In this document: positions 41,267 to 50,486 of the stretch, in pieces
Layout: every line of letters starts with the position of its first letter
Position numbering within the stretch: the first letter of the stretch is position 1
From: Enterocola sp045654205
Lineage (GTDB): Bacteria > Bacteroidota > Bacteroidia > Bacteroidales > Paludibacteraceae
Length of the DNA stretch: 64,000 nt
Reading direction: 5' to 3'
Assembly: GCA_045654205.1 (NCBI GenBank)
Contig: JAZOMZ010000011.1
Span: 62,001-126,000 of the forward strand
Program-made: the position numbers and the translations under genes
The notes under the pieces: generated by a model
The model's input: the letters and a program-made list of their open reading frames with translations, nothing else
Told to the model about the DNA's origin: nothing
Databases searched by the model: none

Positions 41267-42469
41267 ATGAATTATAAGGAAACATTAGAATATTTATTTG
41301 TAAAAACACCTGCTTTTCAACAAAAAGGTGAATCTGCATATAAACCAGGACTAGCAAATGTGATGGAGCTGGATGATTTTTATGGTAACCCACATAAAAA
41401 CTTTAAAACTATTCACATAGCGGGAACAAATGGCAAAGGTTCGGTGTCGCATACATTGGCTGCTATTTTGCAATCGGCAGGTTATAAGGTAGGTCTTTAT
41501 ACTTCGCCTCACTTAAAGGATTTTTCGGAACGCATTCGAGTAAACGGCAAACCAATATCTGAGCAATATGTGATAGATTTTGTGCATGAAGCAGATGAGA
41601 TTATTGACAAACTAAATCCTTCATTTTTTGAGATTACTACTCTGATGGCATTTACATACTTCAAACACGAAAATGTAGATGTGGCAGTGATAGAAACAGG
41701 TCTAGGTGGACGACTTGATAGCACAAATATAATATCTCCAGTGCTTTCTGTGGTAACAAATGTGAGTTTTGACCATGTAAACTTGCTTGGCAACACTCTT
41801 GAAAAAATAGCATTTGAAAAGGCTGGTATTATTAAAAAAGGTATTCCTGCTGTGGTAGGTGAAATGCCAAATGAACTTCGCCCTATTTTTACCGAAAAGA
41901 CTGAGAAAGTTGTTTTTGCAGAAGACAATGATGCTTCAGACTATGAATTTGAACTAAAAGGTTATTGTCAAGAAAAGAACAAGAAGACTATACTTGCTGC
42001 GGCAGAATTGCTAAAAAATGAGTTTAACATCACAGAAGAAAATATTGTAGAAGGTCTAAAGAATGTGGTAGAGCTTACCTCACTTATGGGTCGCTGGCAA
42101 AAACTTTCTTCTGCACCACTTGCAATTGCAGACACTGGTCATAATGTGGCAGGCATGCAATATATTGTTTCACAAATAGCTGATATTAAAGCAGATAACA
42201 AGCGTTTAGTTATTGGTATGATTGGAGATAAAGACATTACTTCTATGCTAAATCTCCTACCTAAAGATGCTATTTACTATTTTTGCAATGCTCAGATACC
42301 TAGGGCACTTCCTGCAGAAGAACTAAAAGCAAAAGCTTCTGAATTTGGACTTAAAGGCAACGCCTACCCTTCTGTAGCAGAAGCTCTTGAGGCAGCAAAA
42401 CGTGATGCTTCTACCAACGACTTTATATTTGTTGGTGGTAGCAATTTTACAGTAGCGGAAATAATATAA
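41267..42469 (+). CDS. folC: Folylpolyglutamate/dihydrofolate synthase
   Basis: Mur-ligase-fold enzyme that adds glutamate to (dihydro)folates. 400 residues. P-loop IHIAGTNGKGSVSHTLA (about 46-62), YTSPHLKDFSERI, ETGLGGRLDSTN, the carbamylated-lysine region AFEKAGIIKKG, and C-terminal ADTGHNVAGM are typical. Followed by a heptamer repeat, not an operon partner. Confidence 0.97.
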   Translation: MNYKETLEYLFVKTPAFQQKGESAYKPGLANVMELDDFYGNPHKNFKTIHIAGTNGKGSVSHTLAAILQSAGYKVGLYTSPHLKDFSERIRVNGKPISEQYVIDFVHEADEIIDKLNPSFFEITTLMAFTYFKHENVDVAVIETGLGGRLDSTNIISPVLSVVTNVSFDHVNLLGNTLEKIAFEKAGIIKKGIPAVVGEMPNELRPIFTEKTEKVVFAEDNDASDYEFELKGYCQEKNKKTILAAAELLKNEFNITEENIVEGLKNVVELTSLMGRWQKLSSAPLAIADTGHNVAGMQYIVSQIADIKADNKRLVIGMIGDKDITSMLNLLPKDAIYYFCNAQIPRALPAEELKAKASEFGLKGNAYPSVAEALEAAKRDASTNDFIFVGGSNFTVAEII

Positions 42470-42470
42470 A

Positions 42471-42530
42471 AGTTAGGAGTTAGGAGTTAGGAGTTGCTTG
42501 CAGCCAGAATAATTAAAATTTATACAAACT
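42471..42530 (+). repeat. Dispersed intergenic repeat (copy 3, short)
   Basis: Three TTAGGAG units (about 42474-42494), then a truncated core (TTGCTTGCAGCC, AATTTATACAAAC). It fills the gap between folC and the Lnb-like gene. Confidence 0.6.
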
Positions 42531-42532
42531 AG

Positions 42533-43714
42533 ATGAAAATAAAACTATTATTATTACTATTCTTTTGTGTGGCAACTTGTTTTGCTACACCAACTCAAAG
42601 GTATAAACAGTGGACAGAGGATATAAGTAACACAGAAATTTCTGTACTTACTTGTTCTCCTGGAGAGGAAATATATTCTATTTTTGGACACACCGCCATT
42701 AGAGTATACAATGAAAACATTGGCTTAGATGCAGTGGTAAACTATGGGCTATTTGATTTCAATCAGGAGAGTTTCGTTTACAGATTTGTAAAAGGCGAAA
42801 CAGACTATCTGTGTGGAGTAGAATCGACAAGTTCTTTCCTTTATTCTTATGCATGGAGAGGAAGTGGAGTAAAAGCCACAGTTTTGGACCTAACAGATGC
42901 AGAGAAAGAACGTATTATTAGAGTCCTGACAAACGACTTAAAACCACAAAATAGAGAATATCGCTACAATTTTGCTTATAATAACTGTGCAACAAAGATT
43001 AGAGATATAGTAAATTATGCTTATTCTGGCAAATGCGAAAGTCTGCTCCCTTCTGAATATACTTTTAGACAAATTATTGGAAAGTATGCAGAAAACTACC
43101 CTTGGTTTATGTTCTCATTCGATGTTTGCCTTGGCGGAAAGGACTATAACACTTTGATGACTCCAGAGGAAGTTCAGTTTCTTCCAGAGCACTTAGACGC
43201 AGCTCTAAACAGTAGTTTGATAAACAGGAATGGAGAAGAAATAAGACCAAATACAAGACAAGAAGTCATTCTTACACCTAATAATAAAACAATAGAAAGT
43301 ACATTTTTCACTCCTATAGTAGTGGCATGTATTTTGCTTATTCTTTGTATTTTAAACCTTATATTTGGCAAAAAATGCCGCATTGCAAGCAATATTTACA
43401 GCGGCACTTTACTTTTCACATACACTATAGTTGGACTTGTTATTACATTTTTGATATTATTCTCTGAGCACCCATTCACCACATGGAATATGAATATTCT
43501 TATATTCAACCCACTACTTATTATTCCATTTATTGGTTTAATAATCAAAAAGAAAAGTCTAGTGTTCAAAATTGTAAATGTGGCACTTGTAATACTAGCA
43601 GTATTATTTATTCTCTATGCAATAATATTCTGGAACTTCACAAATCATGCGTTTATTATACTAGCTCTCTCGCTTATACTTGAACTAAATAAACAAATAA
43701 TTAAGGGAGCCTAA
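42533..43714 (+). CDS. Lnb-type lipoprotein N-acyltransferase (DUF4105)
   Basis: 393-residue inner-membrane protein. Signal sequence MKIKLLLLLFFCVATCFA; periplasmic DUF4105 domain with the conserved His of IFGHTAIRV and Cys of YNFAYNNCATKIRD, the pair expected for a papain-like catalytic site; then four to five C-terminal helices (about 263-390). The family has been identified as the Bacteroides lipoprotein N-acyltransferase (Lnb), replacing Lnt. That function fits the several lipoproteins in this window, but assignment here rests on domain recognition alone. Its stop codon sits in the loop of the terminator 43699-43728. Confidence 0.85.
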   Translation: MKIKLLLLLFFCVATCFATPTQRYKQWTEDISNTEISVLTCSPGEEIYSIFGHTAIRVYNENIGLDAVVNYGLFDFNQESFVYRFVKGETDYLCGVESTSSFLYSYAWRGSGVKATVLDLTDAEKERIIRVLTNDLKPQNREYRYNFAYNNCATKIRDIVNYAYSGKCESLLPSEYTFRQIIGKYAENYPWFMFSFDVCLGGKDYNTLMTPEEVQFLPEHLDAALNSSLINRNGEEIRPNTRQEVILTPNNKTIESTFFTPIVVACILLILCILNLIFGKKCRIASNIYSGTLLFTYTIVGLVITFLILFSEHPFTTWNMNILIFNPLLIIPFIGLIIKKKSLVFKIVNVALVILAVLFILYAIIFWNFTNHAFIILALSLILELNKQIIKGA

Positions 43715-43728
43715 AAGCTCCCTTAAAT
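43699..43728. terminator. Bidirectional terminator with a stop codon in the loop
   Basis: Arms AATTAAGGGAGC (43699-43710) and GCTCCCTTAAATT (from 43717), loop CTAAAA. The TAA of the Lnb-like gene is in the loop, and the convergent methyltransferase stop begins at the edge of the right arm. Confidence 0.85.
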
Positions 43729-44438
43729 TATTTATATAGTAAAAATATTGTTGGTCTCTTACCTAAATCTGGTAGATTTGTTTTACGCCACTGTGCCACT
43801 GTCTGAGTTTTGATATATTCTGTTTCGAGTGTAATGTCGCAAGCAATGCAGAGTTTTGTAGAATTTTGACAGTTTTTCAAAATATCTTCTACCAATTTCA
43901 TATTTCTATATGGAGTTTCAATGAAAATCTGAGTTTGATGCTCGGAATAAATTCTTTGTTCCATCTTTTTGAACATCTTGTTTCTCTCTGCTGCATCTAT
44001 TGGCAAATAGCCTAAAAAAGCAAAACTTTGCCCGTTGAATCCCGATCCCATAAGAGAAAGAAGTATAGACGAAGGGCCTACAAGTGGTTTTACTGCGTAA
44101 CCTTTGCCTTGAGCAATGCCCACAACATCGGCACCTGGGTCTGCTATTGCAGGGCATCCAGCCTCAGAAATCACACCCATACTATGTCCTTCTGCCATAG
44201 GTTTTAGGAAAGATGAAATCACCTCTGCAGGTGTATGTCCATTAAGTTCAAAAAACTCTAGTTCGTCTATATTAATGTTTCTATCTACTTTTTTAAGGAA
44301 ACGACGTGCAGTGCGAATATTCTCCACTATAAAATACTTAAGTGAAGTAACAATATTTGCATTTACTGCTGGCAATACATTGCTAAGTTCTGTATCGCCC
44401 AATGTACATGGTATTAAATATAAAGTAGCCTTATCCAT
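43728..44438 (-). CDS. Tetrapyrrole-methylase-fold SAM methyltransferase (RsmI-like)
   Basis: 236 residues from ATG 44438 (MDKATLYLIPCTLGD); the 11 further codons of the longest frame come from repeat DNA. Conserved blocks: IVENIRTARRFLKK, MGVISEAGCPAIADPGADVV (SAM site), VGPSSILLSLMGSG, FLGYLP and IETPYRN. The fold matches RsmI (2'-O-methylation of 16S rRNA C1402), but the spacing differs and Bacteroidota often carry a second such protein, so the exact target is left open. Convergent with the Lnb-like gene. Confidence 0.88.
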   Translation of the reverse strand: MDKATLYLIPCTLGDTELSNVLPAVNANIVTSLKYFIVENIRTARRFLKKVDRNINIDELEFFELNGHTPAEVISSFLKPMAEGHSMGVISEAGCPAIADPGADVVGIAQGKGYAVKPLVGPSSILLSLMGSGFNGQSFAFLGYLPIDAAERNKMFKKMEQRIYSEHQTQIFIETPYRNMKLVEDILKNCQNSTKLCIACDITLETEYIKTQTVAQWRKTNLPDLGKRPTIFLLYK

Positions 44439-44454
44439 TCCTAATTGCTTAACA

Positions 44455-44535
44455 GCGATTCTTGGCTGCACTCGGCATAGCCTAAATAAATTTAGTCTCT
44501 GCTCTCATTTGCACAAGAATTCCTAATTTCTAATT
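44455..44535 (-). repeat. Dispersed intergenic repeat (copy 4)
   Basis: On the minus strand: AATTAGAAATTAGGAATT, then CTTGTGCAAATGAGAGCAG, AAATTTATTTAGGC and GCCGAGTGCAGCC. Piece by piece this matches copy 1 at 17511-17590. It extends over the PAP2 gene's last codons and the methyltransferase start region. Confidence 0.65.
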
Positions 44536-45185
44536 AACATAAACACAAACGTTAATACATACACCCCAAAAACACATAGTACTTGTTTGTTTGTGATTAC
44601 ACCTTTGTCGGCATTAAAATAAATAAACTTGTTTACTACGTATTTGTATAGATAATATGAAATAAATCCTGCTGCCACACCAACAAGTGCTCCGCAGATA
44701 ATATCTAGTGGGAAGTGCACTCCCAAATACATTCTAGAATAGCAATTTAGCACCGCCCAAAAATAGATTAATGCTGCATACCATTTGTTTCTAAATAACA
44801 AACAGGTAAGTGTAGCAATTCCAAATGTATTTGAAGCATGAGAAGAACAAAATCCATAAAGTGCACTTCTATAATCATTTACAATATGAATAATATCCTT
44901 TAGCTCAGGGTCGTGACTAGGTCTCAATCTCTCAAAAAATGGTTTACAAAAGCCAGAAGCCACTTGGTCAGCAATTAAAACACAAAGTCCCACCGCAAAT
45001 GCAGCTATCATAGCATCTTTTCCTTTTACCTTGAATAAGAAGAATACAATAGAAAGATAAAGTGGAATCCAGACAAAACGGTCCGAAATCCACCACATAA
45101 TGTTATCCCAAAATGGAGTATTAAGAGAGTTTATATTTACAAGCAACTCTCTATCCCACTCTATTAAAGCACTCAATATTTCCAT
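44523..45185 (-). CDS. PAP2 family membrane phosphatase
   Basis: 220-residue inner-membrane phosphatase with five or six helices and the full phosphatidic-acid-phosphatase signature: KPFFERLRP (about 83-91), GFCSSHASN (about 116-124) and RMYLGVHFPLDII (about 155-167). Candidate substrates are undecaprenyl pyrophosphate, phosphatidylglycerol phosphate or lipid A. It overlaps the preceding batE stop by one base, so it is the last gene of the Bat operon; the functional link is unclear. The heptamer repeat reaches into its 3' end. Confidence 0.92.
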   Translation of the reverse strand: MEILSALIEWDRELLVNINSLNTPFWDNIMWWISDRFVWIPLYLSIVFFLFKVKGKDAMIAAFAVGLCVLIADQVASGFCKPFFERLRPSHDPELKDIIHIVNDYRSALYGFCSSHASNTFGIATLTCLLFRNKWYAALIYFWAVLNCYSRMYLGVHFPLDIICGALVGVAAGFISYYLYKYVVNKFIYFNADKGVITNKQVLCVFGVYVLTFVFMLIRN

Positions 45186-45940
45186 TAAATAATTTCTATT
45201 GCGTTAGCTCTCATCCAACCAGAATTTCCATCTAGAGTGCTTATTTCAACCCATTCTCCAAGTGTAGATTTAATATTAACTTTTGTACCCTCGTGAAGGA
45301 TAAATAGGTCGTTGCCACTACTATCTGGAGAACTTTTAATAGTTACTGTTTGAGCAAAAACTATAGCCTGAGAATTTGAAGTTTCTAAATTGTAACGAGT
45401 ATTGGCTGAAAACAATGAAATTATTGTAAAAAACAACGCTATAATTGAAACTGAGAAACCAAGTTTTTTAACCCAAATCTTGCGAGTAAAAATGTAAAAA
45501 GACAATGCAGTTAAGGTGAGAATAAACAATACTATAGACACCACTGCCCAAGCATCTGCAGAAGCTATATTACATAAAGCATTCCACCACTCAACAAGGA
45601 ATACATTTCCTATCACATTTATATTATCAACAGTTTTTGTTTCAACAAAAGCAAGATTATGTTTTGCATCTTCATGTGAAGGGTCCAACTTAAGAGCGCG
45701 TTCATAATTGAGAATAGAAGCTGCAAGTTCACCTTTTCTGTAATAACAATTGGCCACATTATAATACAAATCTGCAGATTCGTAACCCATTTCTAATGCT
45801 GAATTATAAATTCCCAAAGCAGTTTCATATTCACCTGCAGTATATGCTTCTTCTGCTTTTTCAAAATTGAAGAAACCTACAGCCTGTACATTTAAACAGA
45901 AAATTAATGATATTATTAAACTATATATCTTATTTTTCAT
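45185..45940 (-). CDS. batE: BatE: TPR and SH3-domain aerotolerance protein
   Basis: 251 residues: signal peptide (MKNKIYSLIISLIFCLNVQA), TPR repeats (AEEAYTAGEYETALGIYNSA; ADLYYNVANCYYRKGELAAS; LNYERALKLDPSHEDAKHNL), two membrane helices (about 129-150 and 158-178), and a C-terminal bacterial SH3 domain (VFAQTVTIKSSPD to NSGWMRANAIEII). Acts with the other Bat proteins in the envelope; the molecular role is unknown. Two bases after batD. Confidence 0.9.
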   Translation of the reverse strand: MKNKIYSLIISLIFCLNVQAVGFFNFEKAEEAYTAGEYETALGIYNSALEMGYESADLYYNVANCYYRKGELAASILNYERALKLDPSHEDAKHNLAFVETKTVDNINVIGNVFLVEWWNALCNIASADAWAVVSIVLFILTLTALSFYIFTRKIWVKKLGFSVSIIALFFTIISLFSANTRYNLETSNSQAIVFAQTVTIKSSPDSSGNDLFILHEGTKVNIKSTLGEWVEISTLDGNSGWMRANAIEII

Positions 45941-45941
45941 A

Positions 45942-47777
45942 TTATTTTAAAGTATTATCAAGTTTACCTATTAAATCTGCAGCTCTATTATAAATGTTAT
46001 CCATAGACAAGCTATCATCCACTACAGGTGAGAATCTAGCAAATTCACAATCAGAAAGACAAGATAAAAATTCTTTTATCATATCCTCATCACAATTGTG
46101 TGATAATAGTTTTTCTTGAACATTATCCTTGGTTAATTCAGATACTGGAATGGTAAGTTTGTCGGCAATGTATCCCCAAAGAGCACGCATTGTTTCTTCA
46201 TAGAATTTTGATTTCTCACCTGCTTTTAGGCATTTTTGAGCTTCTTTTAAGCGTTTTTTAGCCACCTTATTTGCTCGTTTTGTATTTCTTAAAGCCACGT
46301 TAGCATTTTCTTTTGCTTGTTTTTGCAGTAGCAATAAGACAATAATAAATATGAATAAAGGTGTTAAAAGATATACATACATAGAAGTTGAGAATGCAAA
46401 ATGAGCAGACTTTTTATCTAGATCCTTTTCTATGTCTGTATGAATAAATCTAATATCGGTAGATAATTGTTTTACATCTTCTTTATTAACTGTAGGACTT
46501 ACCACTGCCACATCAGAAGAAGACTCTGCATTACCATCTACCTTTATTTTGTAAACAGGAGTATTTAATGTTTTATAAGAACCTTTGTTTACATCAAAAT
46601 ATACAAACTTAACAGAAGGAATTTCAAAATTACCTCCATAACGTGGTATTGCCACATATTCTATAGATTTAGAACCTGTTTGACCATTTGATGCAGGTTT
46701 TACCTTTACATCCAATTTTGGGTCATAAACATCAAAGTCAAGTGGGAATTTTACCTCTGGAGTTTTAAGAAGTTTAATATTTCCAGTACCAGAGATTTTT
46801 AGTTTTAATGTTAGAGCATCATTTACCTTAATGTCTTCTGAAGAAATAGAAGAGTTCAAAGTAAACGAACCTACTGCACCATTAAATCCTGCAGGAGCAT
46901 TTGCTGGTAATTCCTTAACAGTAATGGTATTTCCAGAAAATTTTAAATTTCTCTTAACATCTTGATATGATTGGAAGAAATCGTCGAATATACTTTGATT
47001 ACGAGAAGAAGATGTGCGCACTCGTAAAACAACCTCTACATTTCCGCCATCTATATTAAATTGACCAGAATGTTGTGGGAAGATGATACATTGTTTTAGA
47101 ACAATAGTATTATAATTGTATCCATCAATGTGTTCTACTTGCCATGAACGATTGTGATCCAATTCCACATCATGCACATAAAAATCTTTAAATTCAGGGA
47201 ATTTCACACCACCCACTTGTACCACATCTACACGTGTGTAAAGTTTATAAACCACTTCAATGGCTTCTTGTTCATAAACTTTGATCTTAGAAAAATGTTG
47301 TTTTACAAAGATTTGTTCGTTTGAAACCTCTGTAACAGACGAATTATTTACAGTTTGGTTTGAAGAAGATGTTGTAGAAGAAGATGCAGTTCTATCTTGT
47401 GGAAGCACCTCTATTTCAACAGAATTACTTGTATATTTATCTCCACTTATAATAATAGTTGCTGGAGCAATAGTATATTTTCCAGGTTCTTTACCCGCTA
47501 ACACGTAAGTGTATGTAATCTGGGTATTACTTGAAGCCTTTCCATTTACGATTTGAAAACTACTACTATGTGAAGTAGATGGACCAAACAATACATCAAA
47601 ATCTGACAATTCTGGAACCCTAAGGTCTTTTCCATCTTTATTTAAAGTATAAACAAGCTTAAATTGTTGTCCTATAACAACAGTACTTGGGGCTTTACAG
47701 ATGAAACTAATCTCTTCTGCACACAATGAGAGTACAGAAAAACATAATAAACAAACTATAAATATCTTTTTCTTCAT
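45942..47777 (-). CDS. batD: BatD: oxygen tolerance protein
   Basis: 611 residues: signal peptide (cleaved near SLCA), a large periplasmic region of Ig-like repeats (STVVIGQQFKLVYTLNKDG, then NEQIFVKQHFSKIKVYEQE), one membrane helix (about 472-491, VYLLTPLFIFIIVLLLLQ) and a basic cytoplasmic tail. A Ser/Thr/Asn-rich linker occurs near residues 131-150. This is the BatD family linked to aerotolerance in Bacteroides. Lies between batC and batE. Confidence 0.92.
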   Translation of the reverse strand: MKKKIFIVCLLCFSVLSLCAEEISFICKAPSTVVIGQQFKLVYTLNKDGKDLRVPELSDFDVLFGPSTSHSSSFQIVNGKASSNTQITYTYVLAGKEPGKYTIAPATIIISGDKYTSNSVEIEVLPQDRTASSSTTSSSNQTVNNSSVTEVSNEQIFVKQHFSKIKVYEQEAIEVVYKLYTRVDVVQVGGVKFPEFKDFYVHDVELDHNRSWQVEHIDGYNYNTIVLKQCIIFPQHSGQFNIDGGNVEVVLRVRTSSSRNQSIFDDFFQSYQDVKRNLKFSGNTITVKELPANAPAGFNGAVGSFTLNSSISSEDIKVNDALTLKLKISGTGNIKLLKTPEVKFPLDFDVYDPKLDVKVKPASNGQTGSKSIEYVAIPRYGGNFEIPSVKFVYFDVNKGSYKTLNTPVYKIKVDGNAESSSDVAVVSPTVNKEDVKQLSTDIRFIHTDIEKDLDKKSAHFAFSTSMYVYLLTPLFIFIIVLLLLQKQAKENANVALRNTKRANKVAKKRLKEAQKCLKAGEKSKFYEETMRALWGYIADKLTIPVSELTKDNVQEKLLSHNCDEDMIKEFLSCLSDCEFARFSPVVDDSLSMDNIYNRAADLIGKLDNTLK

Positions 47778-47778
47778 T

Positions 47779-48471
47779 TTACCAATCTTTTTCTAAACTT
47801 CTTTGACCACCTTTTCTGCGTTGCATTTCTTCTTGAAGTTGTTTTTCATCTTGCGAATATGCCTCTAAGATTTGCTCAGCTGTTTCTTGAGACATTTCTT
47901 CTTTATTTTGTTGTGGTTGTTGTTCTTCTTGTTGTTGCTCTTCTTGCTCCTGTTCTTTTTTATCTTGATTTTGCTGTTGCTCTTTTTTGTCCTGATTTTG
48001 GTCTTTGTTTTGATCATTTTTCTGATCTTGTTGTTGCTGTTGTTGAGCCTGTAATTTCTTTTGAGCTAAAGCCAAATTGAATCGAGTCTCCTCATCTTTT
48101 GGATTGTATTTAAGAGCATTTTTATAAGCTTCTATACTATTGGCGTAATCCTCAGATTTGTAAAGAGCATTACCCATATTATGGTAAATAGACGATAATT
48201 TTTCTTTATCATCAGTTAATTTTGATGCCTTTTCATACTCTGCGACTGCTTCCTTATATTTCTCTTGTTTATAAAGAGCATTTCCCAAATTATATGCAGA
48301 TTCTGTCGAATATTGATCTGCTTGAAGACCTTTTCTATATTCTATCTCTGCATCTGTATATTTTTCATCTTCATAATCACTGTTTCCACTTCTGATAGAA
48401 GGATTTGCCTTGTAGGCAAATGCCGACGATACAAAAAGCAAAGTTAATAAAGAAATCGCGATTCTTAACAT
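47779..48471 (-). CDS. batC: BatC: TPR protein with Gln/Glu-rich tail
   Basis: 230 residues: signal peptide (cut after SSAFA), three TPR motifs (about 27-135; AYNLGNALYKQEKYKEAVAEY, IYHNMGNALYKSEDYANSIEAY and neighbours), then a low-complexity Gln/Glu/Lys/Asp/Asn stretch of about 60 residues (47900-48060) and a short charged end (EEMQRRKGGQRSLEKDW). The tract likely extends into the periplasm as a flexible, intrinsically disordered arm. Three bases after batB. Confidence 0.9.
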   Translation of the reverse strand: MLRIAISLLTLLFVSSAFAYKANPSIRSGNSDYEDEKYTDAEIEYRKGLQADQYSTESAYNLGNALYKQEKYKEAVAEYEKASKLTDDKEKLSSIYHNMGNALYKSEDYANSIEAYKNALKYNPKDEETRFNLALAQKKLQAQQQQQQDQKNDQNKDQNQDKKEQQQNQDKKEQEQEEQQQEEQQPQQNKEEMSQETAEQILEAYSQDEKQLQEEMQRRKGGQRSLEKDW

Positions 48472-48473
48472 TA

Positions 48474-49493
48474 TTAGAATAATTTTATGTTTTTAAATAA
48501 CGGATTTTTTCTCTCTAAGAACAAACATTCCACCACAAGAAGCGCCAACACGATCCATGCTATGACAATATATTGTTCATTATACTGTGTATAAACTTGT
48601 GACTCAATCTCAGATTTTGATAGTTTTTCAAGTTCAGAAGACAAAGCTCTCACTGCTGCAGTAGTATTATCTACTCTCACATATGCTCCACCACCTGCCG
48701 CTGCAATTTCTTTACACATAGACTCATTAAGTTTGGTTACTACCACATTGCCATTTCTGTCTTTTCTTAAACTTTGTGTTCCAGCAATAGGAATTGGAGC
48801 GCCTTCTGGCGTACCCACACCCATTACTTGCACAGTAATACCATTTTCTAGTGCCACTTGAGCCATTTTCACAGCATCATCCTCGTGGTTTTCACCATCG
48901 GTAATGATAATAATACTCCTTCCCGCACTACTTTCATGATTTGAGAACAACTGCATTGAGCGTTTGATTGCCATACCTATAGCAGTTCCCTGAATAGGAA
49001 CCATTCCTGGATTTATATTAGAAAGGAACATCTTGGCAGAAGAAACATCTGTGGTAAGTGGCATTTGCACATAAGCATCACCTGCAAAAATCAAAAGTGC
49101 CACTTTATCATTTTGTAGATTGTCCAATAAAGTAGTCAAAACACGTTTTGCACGAGACATTCTATCTGGCTTAAGATCTTGCGCCAACATAGAATTGGAA
49201 ACGTCTACTGCAATAACAATTTCCACACCTTCTCTTTTTTGTTTTTCTAATTTCGAACCAAACTGTGGTCCTGCCATCATAAAAACAGAAAGAATAAAGG
49301 CCGTTAACAACAGATAAAACTTAACTCTAGGTCTTATATGTGAAGCCTCTGGCATTAAAGTTCTAAGTAGAGCTTTATTACCCAAAGTTTTAAGTCTTTT
49401 TGACTTTATAATTAAAGCATAGTAAAAGAATCCTATTAATAAAGGAATCAATGCTAAAAGATAAAGATAATCTGGACGAGCAAATCTGAACAT
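48474..49493 (-). CDS. batB: BatB: VWA-domain aerotolerance protein
   Basis: 339 residues: two N-terminal membrane helices (about 11-30 and 59-76), a von Willebrand A domain with the MIDAS motif DVSNSM (about 96-101), TDVSSAKM and TDGENH, and a C-terminal helix (YIVIAWIVLALLVVECLFL). It binds a divalent metal and probably a partner Bat protein at the inner membrane. Seven bases after batA, its paralogue. Confidence 0.93.
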   Translation of the reverse strand: MFRFARPDYLYLLALIPLLIGFFYYALIIKSKRLKTLGNKALLRTLMPEASHIRPRVKFYLLLTAFILSVFMMAGPQFGSKLEKQKREGVEIVIAVDVSNSMLAQDLKPDRMSRAKRVLTTLLDNLQNDKVALLIFAGDAYVQMPLTTDVSSAKMFLSNINPGMVPIQGTAIGMAIKRSMQLFSNHESSAGRSIIIITDGENHEDDAVKMAQVALENGITVQVMGVGTPEGAPIPIAGTQSLRKDRNGNVVVTKLNESMCKEIAAAGGGAYVRVDNTTAAVRALSSELEKLSKSEIESQVYTQYNEQYIVIAWIVLALLVVECLFLERKNPLFKNIKLF

Positions 49494-49499
49494 AATACG

Positions 49500-50486
49500 T
49501 TATGGAATAGATTTAAACACTGTATTTCTTAATGTTATCTCACCTATAAGGCAAATAACTAATGCCAATATAAACCAATGATACAATTCTTCTTTCTTGC
49601 TAAATTCTTTTACTTGAATTTTAGTTTTTTCCAATTGGTCTATTTCTTTATAAATAGAAGCTAAACTCTTGGTATCTGTTGCTCTAAAGTACATACCTCC
49701 TGTTTGCTCTGCAATGCTTTTTAAACTTGTTTCATCAATATCCACTTCTACATCTTGATATTGCACACCATATGGAGTTTGGAATGGATATGGTGCAGTA
49801 CCACGACTTCCTACACCAATAGTGTAAACCCTAATGCCAAAACTTTTTGCTATTTCTCCAGCTGTGGCTGGTGATATTTGACCACGGTTATTTGAACCGT
49901 CTGTAAGCAAGATAATCACTTTTGATTTAGCTTGGCTATCTTTAATTCTATTTACAGCAGTAGCAAGTCCAGAGCCAATAGCAGTACCATCTTCTATCAT
50001 ACCACTTTCTATACCATTTAGCAGGTTGATAAGTTCTGCATGATTAATGGTAAGCGGACATTGTGTAAAACTTTCGCCAGCAAATACCACAAGACCGATA
50101 TTGTCATTGTTACGTGAAGAAATAAATTCTGTTGCCACTCTCTTTGCTGCAATTAACCTATTAGGTTTTAAATCTTCTGCTAGCATACTAGAAGATATGT
50201 CCACAGACATAATTATATCAATACCCTCTATGGTTTGATTACTCCAATTGTCATTCTTTTGTGGTCGAGCAATAGCAATAATAAGTGCAGCTAAAGCCAA
50301 CATATGCAGAATAAGTGGCAAGTGGCGTAAATAATGTTTGTATGTTTTTGGCATGGATTTAAAGACTTCTACAGAAGAAAATCTTATTTCTGCAGTCAAT
50401 CTTTTTCTGTTATATACATAATATCCTATAATGGCTGGAATTAGCAACAACAGCAAAAGGTACCATGGATTTGCAAATGTTATCAT
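49500..50486 (-). CDS. batA: BatA: VWA-domain aerotolerance protein
   Basis: 328 residues, paralogous to BatB: N-terminal helices (WYLLLLLLIPAIIGYYVY; LPLILHMLALAALIIAIA), VWA domain with MIDAS DISSSM (about 94-99), LLTDGSNNRG and VDIDETSLKSIAEQTGGMYF, and a C-terminal helix (YHWFILALVICLIGEITL). Its start overlaps the preceding stop by four bases. Confidence 0.93.
   Translation of the reverse strand: MITFANPWYLLLLLLIPAIIGYYVYNRKRLTAEIRFSSVEVFKSMPKTYKHYLRHLPLILHMLALAALIIAIARPQKNDNWSNQTIEGIDIIMSVDISSSMLAEDLKPNRLIAAKRVATEFISSRNNDNIGLVVFAGESFTQCPLTINHAELINLLNGIESGMIEDGTAIGSGLATAVNRIKDSQAKSKVIILLTDGSNNRGQISPATAGEIAKSFGIRVYTIGVGSRGTAPYPFQTPYGVQYQDVEVDIDETSLKSIAEQTGGMYFRATDTKSLASIYKEIDQLEKTKIQVKEFSKKEELYHWFILALVICLIGEITLRNTVFKSIP

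Noticed and set aside
44439..44471. N-terminal extension MQPRIAVKQLG of the methyltransferase
   Set aside because: Encoded by the dispersed repeat; the family begins at MDKATLYLIP.
47859..48080. Two very hydrophobic plus-strand open frames (membrane-peptide-like)
   Set aside because: Antisense to the Gln/Glu-rich tract of batC; CAA/GAA codons read backwards give Leu/Phe runs.
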